From the NCBI GenBank assembly GCA_023423405.1, contig JAFAFR010000014.1, positions 248,001 through 312,000 on the forward strand: a stretch of 64,000 bases of DNA. Direction: 5' to 3'. The DNA is from Bacteroidota bacterium. Lineage in GTDB: Bacteria; Bacteroidota; Bacteroidia; Chitinophagales; Chitinophagaceae. The notes beneath the pieces were generated by a model that made no database searches, had not been told where the DNA came from, and was given only the letters and a program-made list of their open reading frames with translations. Positions 24,532 through 32,913 of this stretch are shown piece after piece (positions within the stretch are counted from its first letter, which is position 1; the number at the start of each line of letters is the position of its first letter). Made by a program: the position numbers and the translations under genes.

Positions 24532-27526
24532 GCTGACGGTTTTCTTCTACCACCAGTAACCAGCCCTTGTTTTTGGAAACAGGAATGGCGTCGCTGCCGC
24601 CGAAGCTGTGGGCCTCCTGGAAATTGTGGATGGCTGGCGCGCTGATGCGGGCCCTGGCCGGATCGATGCCCAGCTTGCTCCAGTCGATCTGCAGGTGAAC
24701 GCTGGTATCGTCGGCTGCCCAACTGGCGAGGGCTACCAGGGTGCGGCCTGCTTTCTTATACACGGTGGCCAGCACGCGCGGGTTGTCGGTTTTCACCGGG
24801 CAGCGGGGCGACCAGTAACCGATCATTTCCGAACCCTTGATGCCAAAATCGTCCCAGGCCTTCCAGAGAAAACGGGGATCGGCTTCGGTGGTCCAGGGAT
24901 AACGGTTGGTCATACCATAGATCATCCCTCTCCACGGATTGCCGCCGCCTTCTAGCATTTCGCCCATGAGGCCAAAGGGAATGCCGCTCACTTCGGTGAG
25001 GAAGAAATCGGGATCGTTTTTCTCGTAATCGAAATATTCACCGAACCAGAGCCGGTTGAGGTAGGGGAAATGCTCCATGTACAGGTTGGCGCTGTTGTTG
25101 AAGCCATCACTCTTATTGTACTGGTTGGCAGAATGCAGGTCGATGATGCCGGGGTGCGAACCCGCTGTGAGCGCGCGTTTGATGCGTTTCATGGTGATGC
25201 GGTCGAAAGCCACGTCGTCGAGGTAGATGCCGTCGATGCCCACGTTTTGCACCAGCCAGTTCATGCCTTCCACATAATAGTTGTGCCAGCGGCTCATACC
25301 GCTGTTCACAATGGCGGCATCTTTGATCTCGGGCACAAACCAGGCGGCGATATAATCTTTGCCAATGTGCTCCTGCAGCCAGGAGAAGCCGCCACCCTTA
25401 CCAGGTGAGTAAATTTCATGCCCCAGGCTGCGGAGCGGGAAGGTTTCATAAGCTTTATTGGACACTTCTCTCACCGTGTTGTAGATCTTCACCCGCAGGT
25501 TACGCTGGTGGGCCGAATCGATGAAAGCCTTCATGGCATTGAATTCGATGAATGGATAGTTGATCCAGGGATTGATGCGGGTGGCGTGGTGGATATTCAC
25601 CAGGTTGGCGCCGCTGGCCATAATGGTATCGATGGGACTGTACTTGTGGTAAAAGCGGTTGGCCCACTGGAATTCGGTATTGATGGGATGGAAGGGCGTA
25701 ATCAGCAGCGTGAAGTTGTAATACAGCGTATCGCCTTTTTTCAGGGCGCGGCTGCCGCTGTAATTGTTCACCAGCACCTGTTTGCCGTCGCTGCTGATGT
25801 CGATGCCACCTTTGTTGCCGTTGCCCCAGGAGGTGGGCAGCAGGAGCGGCTTCTGCAGGTAGAAATTGGTGTTGAGGGGACGCGAATAGTGCTGGTCGCG
25901 CAGCGAGAACTGCAGGCCGGCGTTCACCGCACCGATCCAGGCGCCGTCCTGGTTTTTGGTTTGCACCTCCCATTTCCAGCGAAAGGTTTCGGGACGGTAG
26001 CCGCCTTTCTGTCCCAATCCCATCATATAGGTAGCGGCGTCTTTTTCAAAGGGAATGCGAAGGCTGATGTCATTGAGGGAGAGGTCCTGCAAAGCGCTGA
26101 CAGCAACGGTATAGGAAAGGAAGCCGTCGAATTCCAGCGATCCTTCCACCTGCATATTCAGTTGTTCGTTACCGTTAGTAGATATCCATCGGACGGTGCC
26201 TTCTTTTTCTTCGGTGAACCTGAAAGATATTGGTTGTAGGTTTTGCGGTTGTCCATTGGCGTTGGTAAAGCGGAACTGCATGGGTGCGGCGAGCAGGGAT
26301 ATGGGTGTTTCGCTGAAGCCGGTCATCTCGGGTGTGAAGAAGGTTTGGATGGCGGTGGGCAGTCCGTCGGCGCCCAGGGTAAGGGAACGGCCGAGGAGCC
26401 GGATGGTGTGGTCGTTCCGTTGCAGGGCCGTATAGGGCGGGATGACGGTGTTTTCCTGGAAGAGGGTGGAGTTGAGCCAGTGGAGGCGGGTTTGTTTCCA
26501 GGGTTCGCTGATGCCGCCGTCGGCCAGGAGGCGGTCTTCCACCGTGATGGCGATGGGAACGGTTGCCGGTTTGCCGTTTTCAAGCTGTATGGTAACGGCT
26601 CCCTTGTAGGTGCCGGGAGCCGTATGGGCGGGTATATCCAGCAGGCACCAGAGCGCCTGCACCCGGCCCTTGGCAATGGGCGCTGTTTTTTGCAAGGGAA
26701 GGCCTTTGTAGTCGGTGCCGCTGGTATTAATGCAGGAAAGTTGTTTGGCGGGTATCGGTTGTGCGTTAGCGTTGGTAAGATCGCTGAAGGAAACGGCTTT
26801 GATCAGGATGTTCTGCAGCGCAAAAATACCCACCTGGAAACTGTAGGACTCGCCGCGGGCGGCCGTGCCGGTAAAGGAACTGCGGGGGTTCCGGATCCAG
26901 CGCAGGGGCAGGTGATCGGGCATGCGGATGGGGTAAGACCTGTCTTCCGTGAAGAGGAGGAAATCCTTACGGGGCGAGCGTTTCACCAGGGCCGCGGTTT
27001 CGGCGGCGGTGGCGGTTACTTCCATGGGATAGAAGCTGTTGAAGGTGTCGATCGACTGGAAAGCGGTCACCCTGGCGGTGGCGGCCTTTGAGGGCTGCAG
27101 GCCTTTCAGCCAGTTGGCATCGGCATGGTTTTCGGGCGACAGGTAAACACCTTTGGGATAGTTGGCGCGCCCTTCGTTTTTATAAGGGAGATAATACAAA
27201 TAATAAGTGCCGCTGCCGCTGGCGGGTTCAAAAACGATCTCAGCTTTTTCGGCGCTGAGAGTAAGCGCTTTCAGGTTGGTGATGTTGGCGCCGGTTTTTG
27301 CGTCCTGCAGGATCAGCTTTTTGCTTTCGGGTGATTCATCCCTTCTTCTCCAGGGCACTAACACTTTGGCATAGCTGCCGTTACCGCTGAAGCTGATCAC
27401 GGCGCGATGATTTCCCAGCGAATCTTCGTTCCAGGAATGGTTGCCATCGGTATAGGGAATGTCCTGCGCGACGGCGCCCAGTGTTATGAGAAGCGCCGGC
27501 AATGCCAGGAAAAGGATCTTTTTCAT
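24527..27526 (-). CDS. Large exported glycoside-hydrolase-like protein (DUF6067/GH-like)
   Basis: A 999-residue secreted protein with signal peptide MKKILFLALPALLITLGAVAQ. The first half is beta-rich. The second half looks like a TIM-barrel glycosidase: RNLRVKIYNTVREVSNKAYE, IDGIYLDDVAFDRITMKRI with a YLDD acid pair, GIIDLHSANQYN and the GEYFDYEKNDPDFFLTEVSG region. A C-terminal beta domain follows. The pattern resembles the glycoside hydrolases annotated DUF6067 in Bacteroidota, but the exact family is not certain. The neighbouring LacI regulator and a palindrome at 27560-27571 suggest sugar-dependent control. Confidence 0.65.
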   Translation of the reverse strand: MKKILFLALPALLITLGAVAQDIPYTDGNHSWNEDSLGNHRAVISFSGNGSYAKVLVPWRRRDESPESKKLILQDAKTGANITNLKALTLSAEKAEIVFEPASGSGTYYLYYLPYKNEGRANYPKGVYLSPENHADANWLKGLQPSKAATARVTAFQSIDTFNSFYPMEVTATAAETAALVKRSPRKDFLLFTEDRSYPIRMPDHLPLRWIRNPRSSFTGTAARGESYSFQVGIFALQNILIKAVSFSDLTNANAQPIPAKQLSCINTSGTDYKGLPLQKTAPIAKGRVQALWCLLDIPAHTAPGTYKGAVTIQLENGKPATVPIAITVEDRLLADGGISEPWKQTRLHWLNSTLFQENTVIPPYTALQRNDHTIRLLGRSLTLGADGLPTAIQTFFTPEMTGFSETPISLLAAPMQFRFTNANGQPQNLQPISFRFTEEKEGTVRWISTNGNEQLNMQVEGSLEFDGFLSYTVAVSALQDLSLNDISLRIPFEKDAATYMMGLGQKGGYRPETFRWKWEVQTKNQDGAWIGAVNAGLQFSLRDQHYSRPLNTNFYLQKPLLLPTSWGNGNKGGIDISSDGKQVLVNNYSGSRALKKGDTLYYNFTLLITPFHPINTEFQWANRFYHKYSPIDTIMASGANLVNIHHATRINPWINYPFIEFNAMKAFIDSAHQRNLRVKIYNTVREVSNKAYETFPLRSLGHEIYSPGKGGGFSWLQEHIGKDYIAAWFVPEIKDAAIVNSGMSRWHNYYVEGMNWLVQNVGIDGIYLDDVAFDRITMKRIKRALTAGSHPGIIDLHSANQYNKSDGFNNSANLYMEHFPYLNRLWFGEYFDYEKNDPDFFLTEVSGIPFGLMGEMLEGGGNPWRGMIYGMTNRYPWTTEADPRFLWKAWDDFGIKGSEMIGYWSPRCPVKTDNPRVLATVYKKAGRTLVALASWAADDTSVHLQIDWSKLGIDPARARISAPAIHNFQEAHSFGGSDAIPVSKNKGWLLVVEENRQP

Positions 27527-27559
27527 GATTAAAAATAGTAAGGTACAACGGCGTGCTTT

Positions 27560-27571
27560 ACCGCAAACGGT
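27560..27571 (-). promoter_or_regulatory. Candidate LacI-family operator
   Basis: ACCG CAAA CGGT is a perfect 4+4 inverted repeat with an AAACG core as in many LacI/CcpA-type sites. It lies 34 bases 5' of the start of the large GH-like gene and just 3' of the lacI-type gene. Confidence 0.4.
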
Positions 27572-27603
27572 TGAGTGAAATAAGCGGACGCGAACCTGCC
27601 AGG

Positions 27604-28620
27604 CTATCCGCGTTTGTGGATCACCAGTTCGCCCTGGATGAGTTCATTGCGCGGAGGCAGATCGGTATCGGACCCGATCATTTCCAGCAGCAGCTCTGCA
27701 GCGCGCATGCCCTGCTTTCCCGGGTACTGTTCAATGGAGGCCATGGGCGGGTTTTCCAGGTAGCGGGTAATGGGAAGGTTGGCATAGCTCACAAAGAAGA
27801 TGTCTTTGTTGTTCTTCAGCTTCTTTGCTTTGCTGTACTGCATGGCATCGAGGGCCACGTAGTCGTTCATGGTGAGGATGGCGGTAGGCGGCTGGCGCAG
27901 GCTGAGCAGGGATTCCATGGCTTCTGCGGTACCCTGCGGCGTAAGGTCGCAATAGGCCACCAGGCCCATGTCGATCTTCAGTCTTTTTTTCTGCAGCACC
28001 TGCATATAGGTATCGGTCCTTTCCTTGGACGATTTCATTTCTTTGGGACCATTGATGATGCCAATGCGCCGGTGGCCTTTCGACATAAGGAAGGAGATGG
28101 CTTCGTAAGTGCCCTGCGGCATATCGAAGGCAACTTTGGTGAAATCGCTGGAGCCGGGAACGCGATCGAAGAAAACAATGGGGATCTGGTATTTTTCCAG
28201 GGCGGTGAAATGATCCAGGTTCTTGGTGTGTTTGGAAAGCGAAACGATAATGCCGTCCACCCGCTGGTTCTTCATGGCGGTGACGATTTCCTTTTCCCGC
28301 TCCACGTTGTCGTTCGACTGACCGATCAATACATTGTATTTGTTTTTGATGGCTACCGCCTCAATACCGCTGATGGCGCCCGCAAAAAAGTCCTCGATGA
28401 GATAGGGGAGGATGACGCCAATGGTAAAAGTCCTGCGCTGTTTGAAAAAAATGGCCGTTTGATTGGGTTCGTAGCCCATTTCGTTGGCCAGTTGCTGCAC
28501 CCGCATTTTGGTGCGCAGGCCAATGCTCGGATGATCGTGCAGGGCTCTGGAAACCGTGGAAACAGAAATATTCAACTGTTTCGCAATTTCCTTTATCGTT
28601 GGCAGCTTTTTGGTTGACAT
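27604..28620 (-). CDS. LacI-family transcriptional regulator
   Basis: A 338-residue repressor or activator. The N-terminal LacI helix-turn-helix and hinge are complete: TIKEIAKQLNISVSTVSRALH, then the YEPN segment. A periplasmic-binding-protein-like sensor follows, with IGVILPYLIEDFFAGAISGIE and the DGIIVSLS and GIINGP strands. It is separated from the GH-like gene by a 77-base gap on the same strand. The effector is likely a sugar released by that enzyme (inference). Confidence 0.92.
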   Translation of the reverse strand: MSTKKLPTIKEIAKQLNISVSTVSRALHDHPSIGLRTKMRVQQLANEMGYEPNQTAIFFKQRRTFTIGVILPYLIEDFFAGAISGIEAVAIKNKYNVLIGQSNDNVEREKEIVTAMKNQRVDGIIVSLSKHTKNLDHFTALEKYQIPIVFFDRVPGSSDFTKVAFDMPQGTYEAISFLMSKGHRRIGIINGPKEMKSSKERTDTYMQVLQKKRLKIDMGLVAYCDLTPQGTAEAMESLLSLRQPPTAILTMNDYVALDAMQYSKAKKLKNNKDIFFVSYANLPITRYLENPPMASIEQYPGKQGMRAAELLLEMIGSDTDLPPRNELIQGELVIHKRG

Positions 28621-28714
28621 GCGTGTGGTAGCCGCTAATTTAAGGGTATTTGGGCAATGCGGCAGGCTCTTTAGCGTGTAGCAGGAATGCTTCGGGCGGC
28701 TTTTTATATTTCCG

Positions 28715-28722
28715 TACCTTTG
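28715..28722 (+). promoter_or_regulatory. Putative -7 element before korB
   Basis: TACCTTTG fits TAnnTTTG and lies 17 bases before the ATG at 28740. Confidence 0.35.
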
Positions 28723-28739
28723 CAGGCAGATTTGAAGTT

Positions 28740-29774
28740 ATGAGTACAGCCGAAAAAGTGGCGCCTGCCCTAACCGCCAAAGATTTTGCCACCGACCAGG
28801 AAGTGCGCTGGTGCCCGGGATGCGGGGACTATTCCATCCTGGCGCAGGTGCAGAAAGTGATGCCCGGACTCGGCATTCCGCGCGAAAACATCGTGATCAT
28901 TTCCGGTATCGGCTGCAGCAGCCGCTTCCCTTATTATATGAATACCTATGGCATGCATTCCATCCACGGAAGGGCCACGGCCATAGCGAGCGGACTGAAA
29001 GCCACGCGCCCCGAGCTGAGCGTATGGATCGTAACGGGCGATGGCGACGGCCTCAGCATCGGTGGTAACCACACCATCCACCTGCTGCGCCGCAATTTTG
29101 ACGTGAACGTGCTGCTGTTCAACAACCAGATCTACGGACTGACCAAGGGCCAGTATTCCCCCACTTCCGAAGAACACAAGATCACCAAGAGCACGCCCTT
29201 CGGGTCCATCGACCACCCCTTCAATCCCCTGGCCCTGGCCCTCGGCGCCGACGCCAGTTTTATTGCCAGGAGCATGGACCGCGACCCCAAACACCTGCAG
29301 GATATGCTGGTGCGCAGCCACCAGCACCGCGGCGCCTCCTTCCTGGAGATCTACCAAAACTGCAACATCTTCAACGACGGAGCCTTTGAAATTTTCACCG
29401 AAAAATCGTCCAAACCCGAGCAGGCGCTTTTCCTCGAACAGGGCAAACCGCTGCTCTTCGGCGCCAATAAAGACAAGGGCATTAAGCTCGATGGCCTCAA
29501 ACCCGTGCTGGCCGATCTCAGCAACGGCGATACCGCTGACGACTGCTGGATCCACGACGAACGTGATTTCTACAAAGCGCAGATCCTGGTAAGGCTCTTC
29601 GACGACCCGCGCACGGAAGGCCATATGCCCCGTCCCTTCGGCGTATTTTTTGAAACCGAAAGAGCCTGCTATGAAGACACCATGCAGCTCCAGATAGAAG
29701 AGGCCATTGCCCTCAAAGGAGAAGGCGACCTCGATAAGTTGCTGCGGGGTTCCGAGGTTTGGGAGATTGCCTGA
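28740..29774 (+). CDS. korB: 2-oxoacid:ferredoxin oxidoreductase, beta subunit
   Basis: The thiamine-diphosphate-binding beta subunit of 2-oxoglutarate (or related 2-oxoacid):ferredoxin oxidoreductase, 344 residues. Cluster-binding and TPP motifs are clear: RWCPGCGDYSIL, GIGCSSRFPYYMNTYGMHSIHGRA and VTGDGDGLSIGGNH. The last is followed by LLFNNQIYGLTKGQYSPTS, the GDG...N..YG.TGGQ pattern. The start at 28740 follows a -7-like element; an extension to 28650 is unlikely. The alpha subunit, which normally precedes it directly, is absent from the window, so this copy is an orphan or is split from korA. Confidence 0.92.
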   Translation: MSTAEKVAPALTAKDFATDQEVRWCPGCGDYSILAQVQKVMPGLGIPRENIVIISGIGCSSRFPYYMNTYGMHSIHGRATAIASGLKATRPELSVWIVTGDGDGLSIGGNHTIHLLRRNFDVNVLLFNNQIYGLTKGQYSPTSEEHKITKSTPFGSIDHPFNPLALALGADASFIARSMDRDPKHLQDMLVRSHQHRGASFLEIYQNCNIFNDGAFEIFTEKSSKPEQALFLEQGKPLLFGANKDKGIKLDGLKPVLADLSNGDTADDCWIHDERDFYKAQILVRLFDDPRTEGHMPRPFGVFFETERACYEDTMQLQIEEAIALKGEGDLDKLLRGSEVWEIA

Positions 29775-30087
29775 GCGCACATTCCTTATTTATTTACAGA
29801 CTTCCCGGAAAAAAAGTGCCAGCGATTGAAATCGCCGGCCTGTGCTTACCTCTGAAACCACAAAAAGAAAGAGGTGTGTATTTGGGTTTTCAATAATCTC
29901 CGCGTACGATCGTATCTCCAGTTGCTGGATACAATTAGACAGTCTTGTTCAAAGGGAATGAAATGATCAGGCTGGTTTTATCAGGATAGATAGGAGTGGA
30001 TGGGTTGCCTAAAATTAAAGCCTGTTTACATATAATGCAACAAATCGCAGGAAAAATTATTCCACTTTTTTTTAACGGGAGAATTGG
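29775..30087. other. Intergenic region, 313 bases, nothing recognised
   Basis: The stretch lies between korB and the convergent JmjC/cupin gene. It contains no convincing open frame, tRNA or strong terminator; a T8 run at 30068-30075 precedes the stop of the minus-strand gene. It may hold untranslated ends only. Confidence 0.5.
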
Positions 30088-30939
30088 CTATAATACTTTC
30101 TTTTTGTAATTGTACCACCATTCGGGCGCCGTCTTCTTCATCAGGGTGTCTATATTGCGCATGCCAAAAAGGTTCCAGGCGCCCTTCAGCTTGCCGCTGA
30201 CCGTATGCTGCAGCGCCCGCAGGCTCATGGCAAAACCGCTCTCGAGGTATTCCATATGGTGCCAGTAACCGGCCGGCATAAACAGGGTATCGCCGTGTTC
30301 CAGGACTACATCGAAGCCCCTGGCTTTTTTCAGCCCCGGGAATTTTTCGATGTCCAGTTTGCTGTTGATGGGGTCGTAGTATTTCTCGAAATTGGCGAAA
30401 CTCAGCACCTCCCAGGGCTTTCGGTAGATATTCGCCTGTTCTTCATAGGGGAAAAGCAGCACCCTTTTTCTTCCTGCAAACTGGGTATGCAGGATATGGG
30501 AGAGGTCGATGTCGAAATGCATGTGGGTCACGGAACCCTGCCCGCCTACAAACAACATGGGGAACCGCTTCACAAAACCCTTCATCAGGTGGTCGGGCCA
30601 GGTGAAATCCTCCGTGAGTGAGGGCGTATGGGTAAAAAGATTAAAAAGGAAGATGCGCAACTCTACCGGTCCCTTGCGAACCATATCGAGGTAGTCGCCG
30701 AAAAGCATATAATCGTCGGCCTTGTTAATAGGCGTATAGGCATCGCTTTTGGTATTGTTGTAAACGCCTACTTCCACTTTTCCCACCGCTTCTTTGAAAA
30801 AATCCCAGTTCCATTTCTGGTAAGCCGGCCATTCCCTGGAGAGCCCCCTGATCACCAGTGGACGCATGGGGTCATAGTAATGTTGCCTGAAGTCCGCAGC
30901 AGTGATCGACTCAACGATGTCCACAGGTTTCAAGTGCAT
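30088..30939 (-). CDS. JmjC/cupin-like domain protein (cupin_8, putative hydroxylase)
   Basis: A 283-residue cytoplasmic protein of the Fe(II)/2-oxoglutarate-dependent JmjC-like fold. It shows DPMRPLVIRGLSREWPAYQKWNWDFF, then MHFDIDLSHILHTQFAGRKRVLLFP with the HxD metal pair. The EHGDTLFMPAGYWHHMEYLESGFAMSLR segment supplies the distal His. These proteins hydroxylate amino-acid side chains of proteins or small molecules; the target here is unknown. The ATG at 30939 is chosen; a TTG at 30960 also exists. It is divergent from the YciO-like gene. Confidence 0.85.
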   Translation of the reverse strand: MHLKPVDIVESITAADFRQHYYDPMRPLVIRGLSREWPAYQKWNWDFFKEAVGKVEVGVYNNTKSDAYTPINKADDYMLFGDYLDMVRKGPVELRIFLFNLFTHTPSLTEDFTWPDHLMKGFVKRFPMLFVGGQGSVTHMHFDIDLSHILHTQFAGRKRVLLFPYEEQANIYRKPWEVLSFANFEKYYDPINSKLDIEKFPGLKKARGFDVVLEHGDTLFMPAGYWHHMEYLESGFAMSLRALQHTVSGKLKGAWNLFGMRNIDTLMKKTAPEWWYNYKKKVL

Positions 30940-31036
30940 GACGGCAAGTTTTATCGTCAAAAATACACATGAATATATTGTTAAATCGGTTTATCAACTG
31001 TTAAATGGCGCCCCGGTATATTATGTACCTTAGAAT

Positions 31037-31651
31037 ATGCTAATACATGTACATCCCGATAATCCGCAGCCCCGGGCCATCCGTACCATTGTGGATACCC
31101 TGCAGTCGGGTGGTATCATCATTTACCCTACCGATACCATTTACGGTATCGGGTGCGATATTTTCCAACCCAAAGCCATCGAACGCATCTGCCGCATCAA
31201 ACAGATCGATCCGCAAAAAGCGCAGCTCTCTTTTATCTGCTACGACCTCAGTGACCTCAGCAGGTATACCAAATCCATATCCACCCCGCTTTACCGCCTG
31301 CTGAAAAGCTACCTGCCAGGCCCTTATACTTTTATCCTGCCGGCCAGCAAGGAAGTGCCCCGGCTTCTCAAGAGCCGCAAAGATACCATTGGCCTGCGGG
31401 TGCCCGACAACACCATCGCCCGCACCATTGTGCAGGAACTGGGGAGGCCCATTCTCAGCGCCTCCCTGCCCGGCGATATGATAGAAGAATACACCGATCC
31501 CGAAATGATGGAAGAGAACTTTGGCAAATTGGTGAACCTCGTGGTAGACGGCGGTATCGGCGGCTGGCATCCTTCCACCATTGTTGATTGTACCCAGGAA
31601 CCTCCCGTGCTGGTACGCCAGGGTGCAGGCGCCTGGGAAGAAACCGTATAA
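31037..31651 (+). CDS. YrdC/Sua5-fold protein, YciO-like
   Basis: A 204-residue protein of the YrdC superfamily. It starts LIHVHPDNPQPRAIRTIVD and shows GGIIIYPTDTIYGIGCDI, the ATP/threonine pocket, and ERICRIKQIDPQKAQLSFICYDLS. Residues 98-125 have PGPYTFILPASKEVPRL and TIGLRVPDN. The overall pattern is closest to E. coli YciO rather than TsaC. It may make threonylcarbamoyl-AMP for tRNA t6A or be a paralogue with unproven function. A GNAT gene starts 2 bases after its stop. Confidence 0.85.
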   Translation: MLIHVHPDNPQPRAIRTIVDTLQSGGIIIYPTDTIYGIGCDIFQPKAIERICRIKQIDPQKAQLSFICYDLSDLSRYTKSISTPLYRLLKSYLPGPYTFILPASKEVPRLLKSRKDTIGLRVPDNTIARTIVQELGRPILSASLPGDMIEEYTDPEMMEENFGKLVNLVVDGGIGGWHPSTIVDCTQEPPVLVRQGAGAWEETV

Positions 31652-31653
31652 CC

Positions 31654-32247
31654 ATGTCATTTGAACGATTTTTTCCCCTCGATCTTCAACTTGCTTCCGA
31701 ACGCGTGCTGCTGCGCGTCCTGCAGCCGGAAGACCTGGAAGCGTTCTGGTCCATCTCCGGCGACCCGGCGCTCTTTACCTGGTTTACCCGCCTGTTGAAT
31801 GAGAGAGATCAACTGGTACTCTGGATGGGAGAGGCCTTTGAACAACGCCGTACGCATTTTCGGTTTCCCTTCACCGTTATTGACAAATCCAGCGGCAGGG
31901 TTGCAGGCAGCACCAGCTTCGGTTCCATTTCCTTTCCCGACCAGCGGATAGAGATCGGGTGGACCTGGTACGGCAACGATTTCCGTGGCACGGGACTGAA
32001 TACCCACTGCAAGTTCCTGCTCCTGCAATATGCTTTTGAAACCATGGGCTGCCAGCGGGTAGAGATCAAGACCGATGCCCTCAATGCCCGCTCGCGTGCC
32101 GCCATCAAAAAACTGGGTATGGCGGAAGAAGGCATACTGCGCAGCCATACGGTGATGCCCGGCGGGCGCCGCCGCGACACGGTTTATTATGGCCTGCTGG
32201 TGGCGGAATGGCCGGCCGCTAAAGAACGGTTGCTGGCCCTGGTGTAA
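31654..32247 (+). CDS. GNAT-family N-acetyltransferase
   Basis: A 197-residue acetyltransferase of the RimJ/RimL type. It begins LASERVLLRVLQPEDLEAFW and has the beta-bulge IEIGWTWYGNDFRGTGLNTHCKFLLL, where RGTGLN takes the place of the acetyl-CoA loop Q/RxxGxG/A. CQRVEIKTDALNARSRAAIKKLGMAEEG follows. The start at 31654 comes directly after the YciO-like stop; an upstream frame overlapping yciO is not used. The substrate is unknown. It is convergent with rnhB at a 6-base distance. Confidence 0.87.
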   Translation: MSFERFFPLDLQLASERVLLRVLQPEDLEAFWSISGDPALFTWFTRLLNERDQLVLWMGEAFEQRRTHFRFPFTVIDKSSGRVAGSTSFGSISFPDQRIEIGWTWYGNDFRGTGLNTHCKFLLLQYAFETMGCQRVEIKTDALNARSRAAIKKLGMAEEGILRSHTVMPGGRRRDTVYYGLLVAEWPAAKERLLALV

Positions 32248-32253
32248 AAAGGA

Positions 32254-32856
32254 TCAGTCGAACAGCACCTGCTGGTTGGGTTGTATCTGGAAAGACCGGC
32301 GGTGAAAACAGCAGAGCCCATGTTCTTCGATGGCCGCCCGGTGTTCAGACGTTCCATAACCTTTGTTCTGTTTCCAGTTGTAGTGGGGGAACTGCTGGTG
32401 GAGTTCGCTCATGTAATCGTCGCGGTAGGTTTTTGCCAGTATGCTGGCGGCTGCAATGGAAGCGTATTTCCCGTCGCCCTGTACAATGCAGGTATGCGGA
32501 ATTTTGCTATAGGACGGGAAACGGTTGCCGTCCACGACCAGGAAGCCGGGTCGCAGCCCCAACTGGTCCAGCGCCAGGTGCATGGCCCTGTACGATGCCT
32601 GTAAAATATTGATGCGGTCAATTTCTTCTGCCGTCACCGAAGCTACCGCCCAGGCCAGGGCTTTTTCTTCAATATAGCTGCGCAGCTCATAACGGACCGG
32701 CGCTTTCACCTGCTTGGAATCGTTCAGCAGGGGATGAAAAAACCCGACAGGCAATATCACGGCAGCAGCAAATACCGGTCCCGCATAACAGCCGCGGCCC
32801 GCTTCATCGCAGCCGGCTTCGATCAATTCCACCTGGTAATGGCTTTCCAATGGCAT
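32254..32856 (-). CDS. rnhB: Ribonuclease HII
   Basis: Removes ribonucleotides and RNA primers from DNA:RNA hybrids. The 200-residue protein from the ATG at 32856 has the signature AGCDEAGRGCYAGPVFAAAVILP with the first two acidic ligands (Asp-Glu), LNDSKQV, LVVDGNRFP and GDGKYASIAAASILAKTYRD. The frame extends to 32967 but that part lacks conservation and overlaps the cydA start region. It is divergent from cydA by 57 bases. Confidence 0.93.
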   Translation of the reverse strand: MPLESHYQVELIEAGCDEAGRGCYAGPVFAAAVILPVGFFHPLLNDSKQVKAPVRYELRSYIEEKALAWAVASVTAEEIDRINILQASYRAMHLALDQLGLRPGFLVVDGNRFPSYSKIPHTCIVQGDGKYASIAAASILAKTYRDDYMSELHQQFPHYNWKQNKGYGTSEHRAAIEEHGLCCFHRRSFQIQPNQQVLFD

Positions 32857-32913
32857 GGCCCCAAAACTAGCCATTCTCCCTGCAATTGCCACAATCATTT
32901 TGTACATTCGGGT

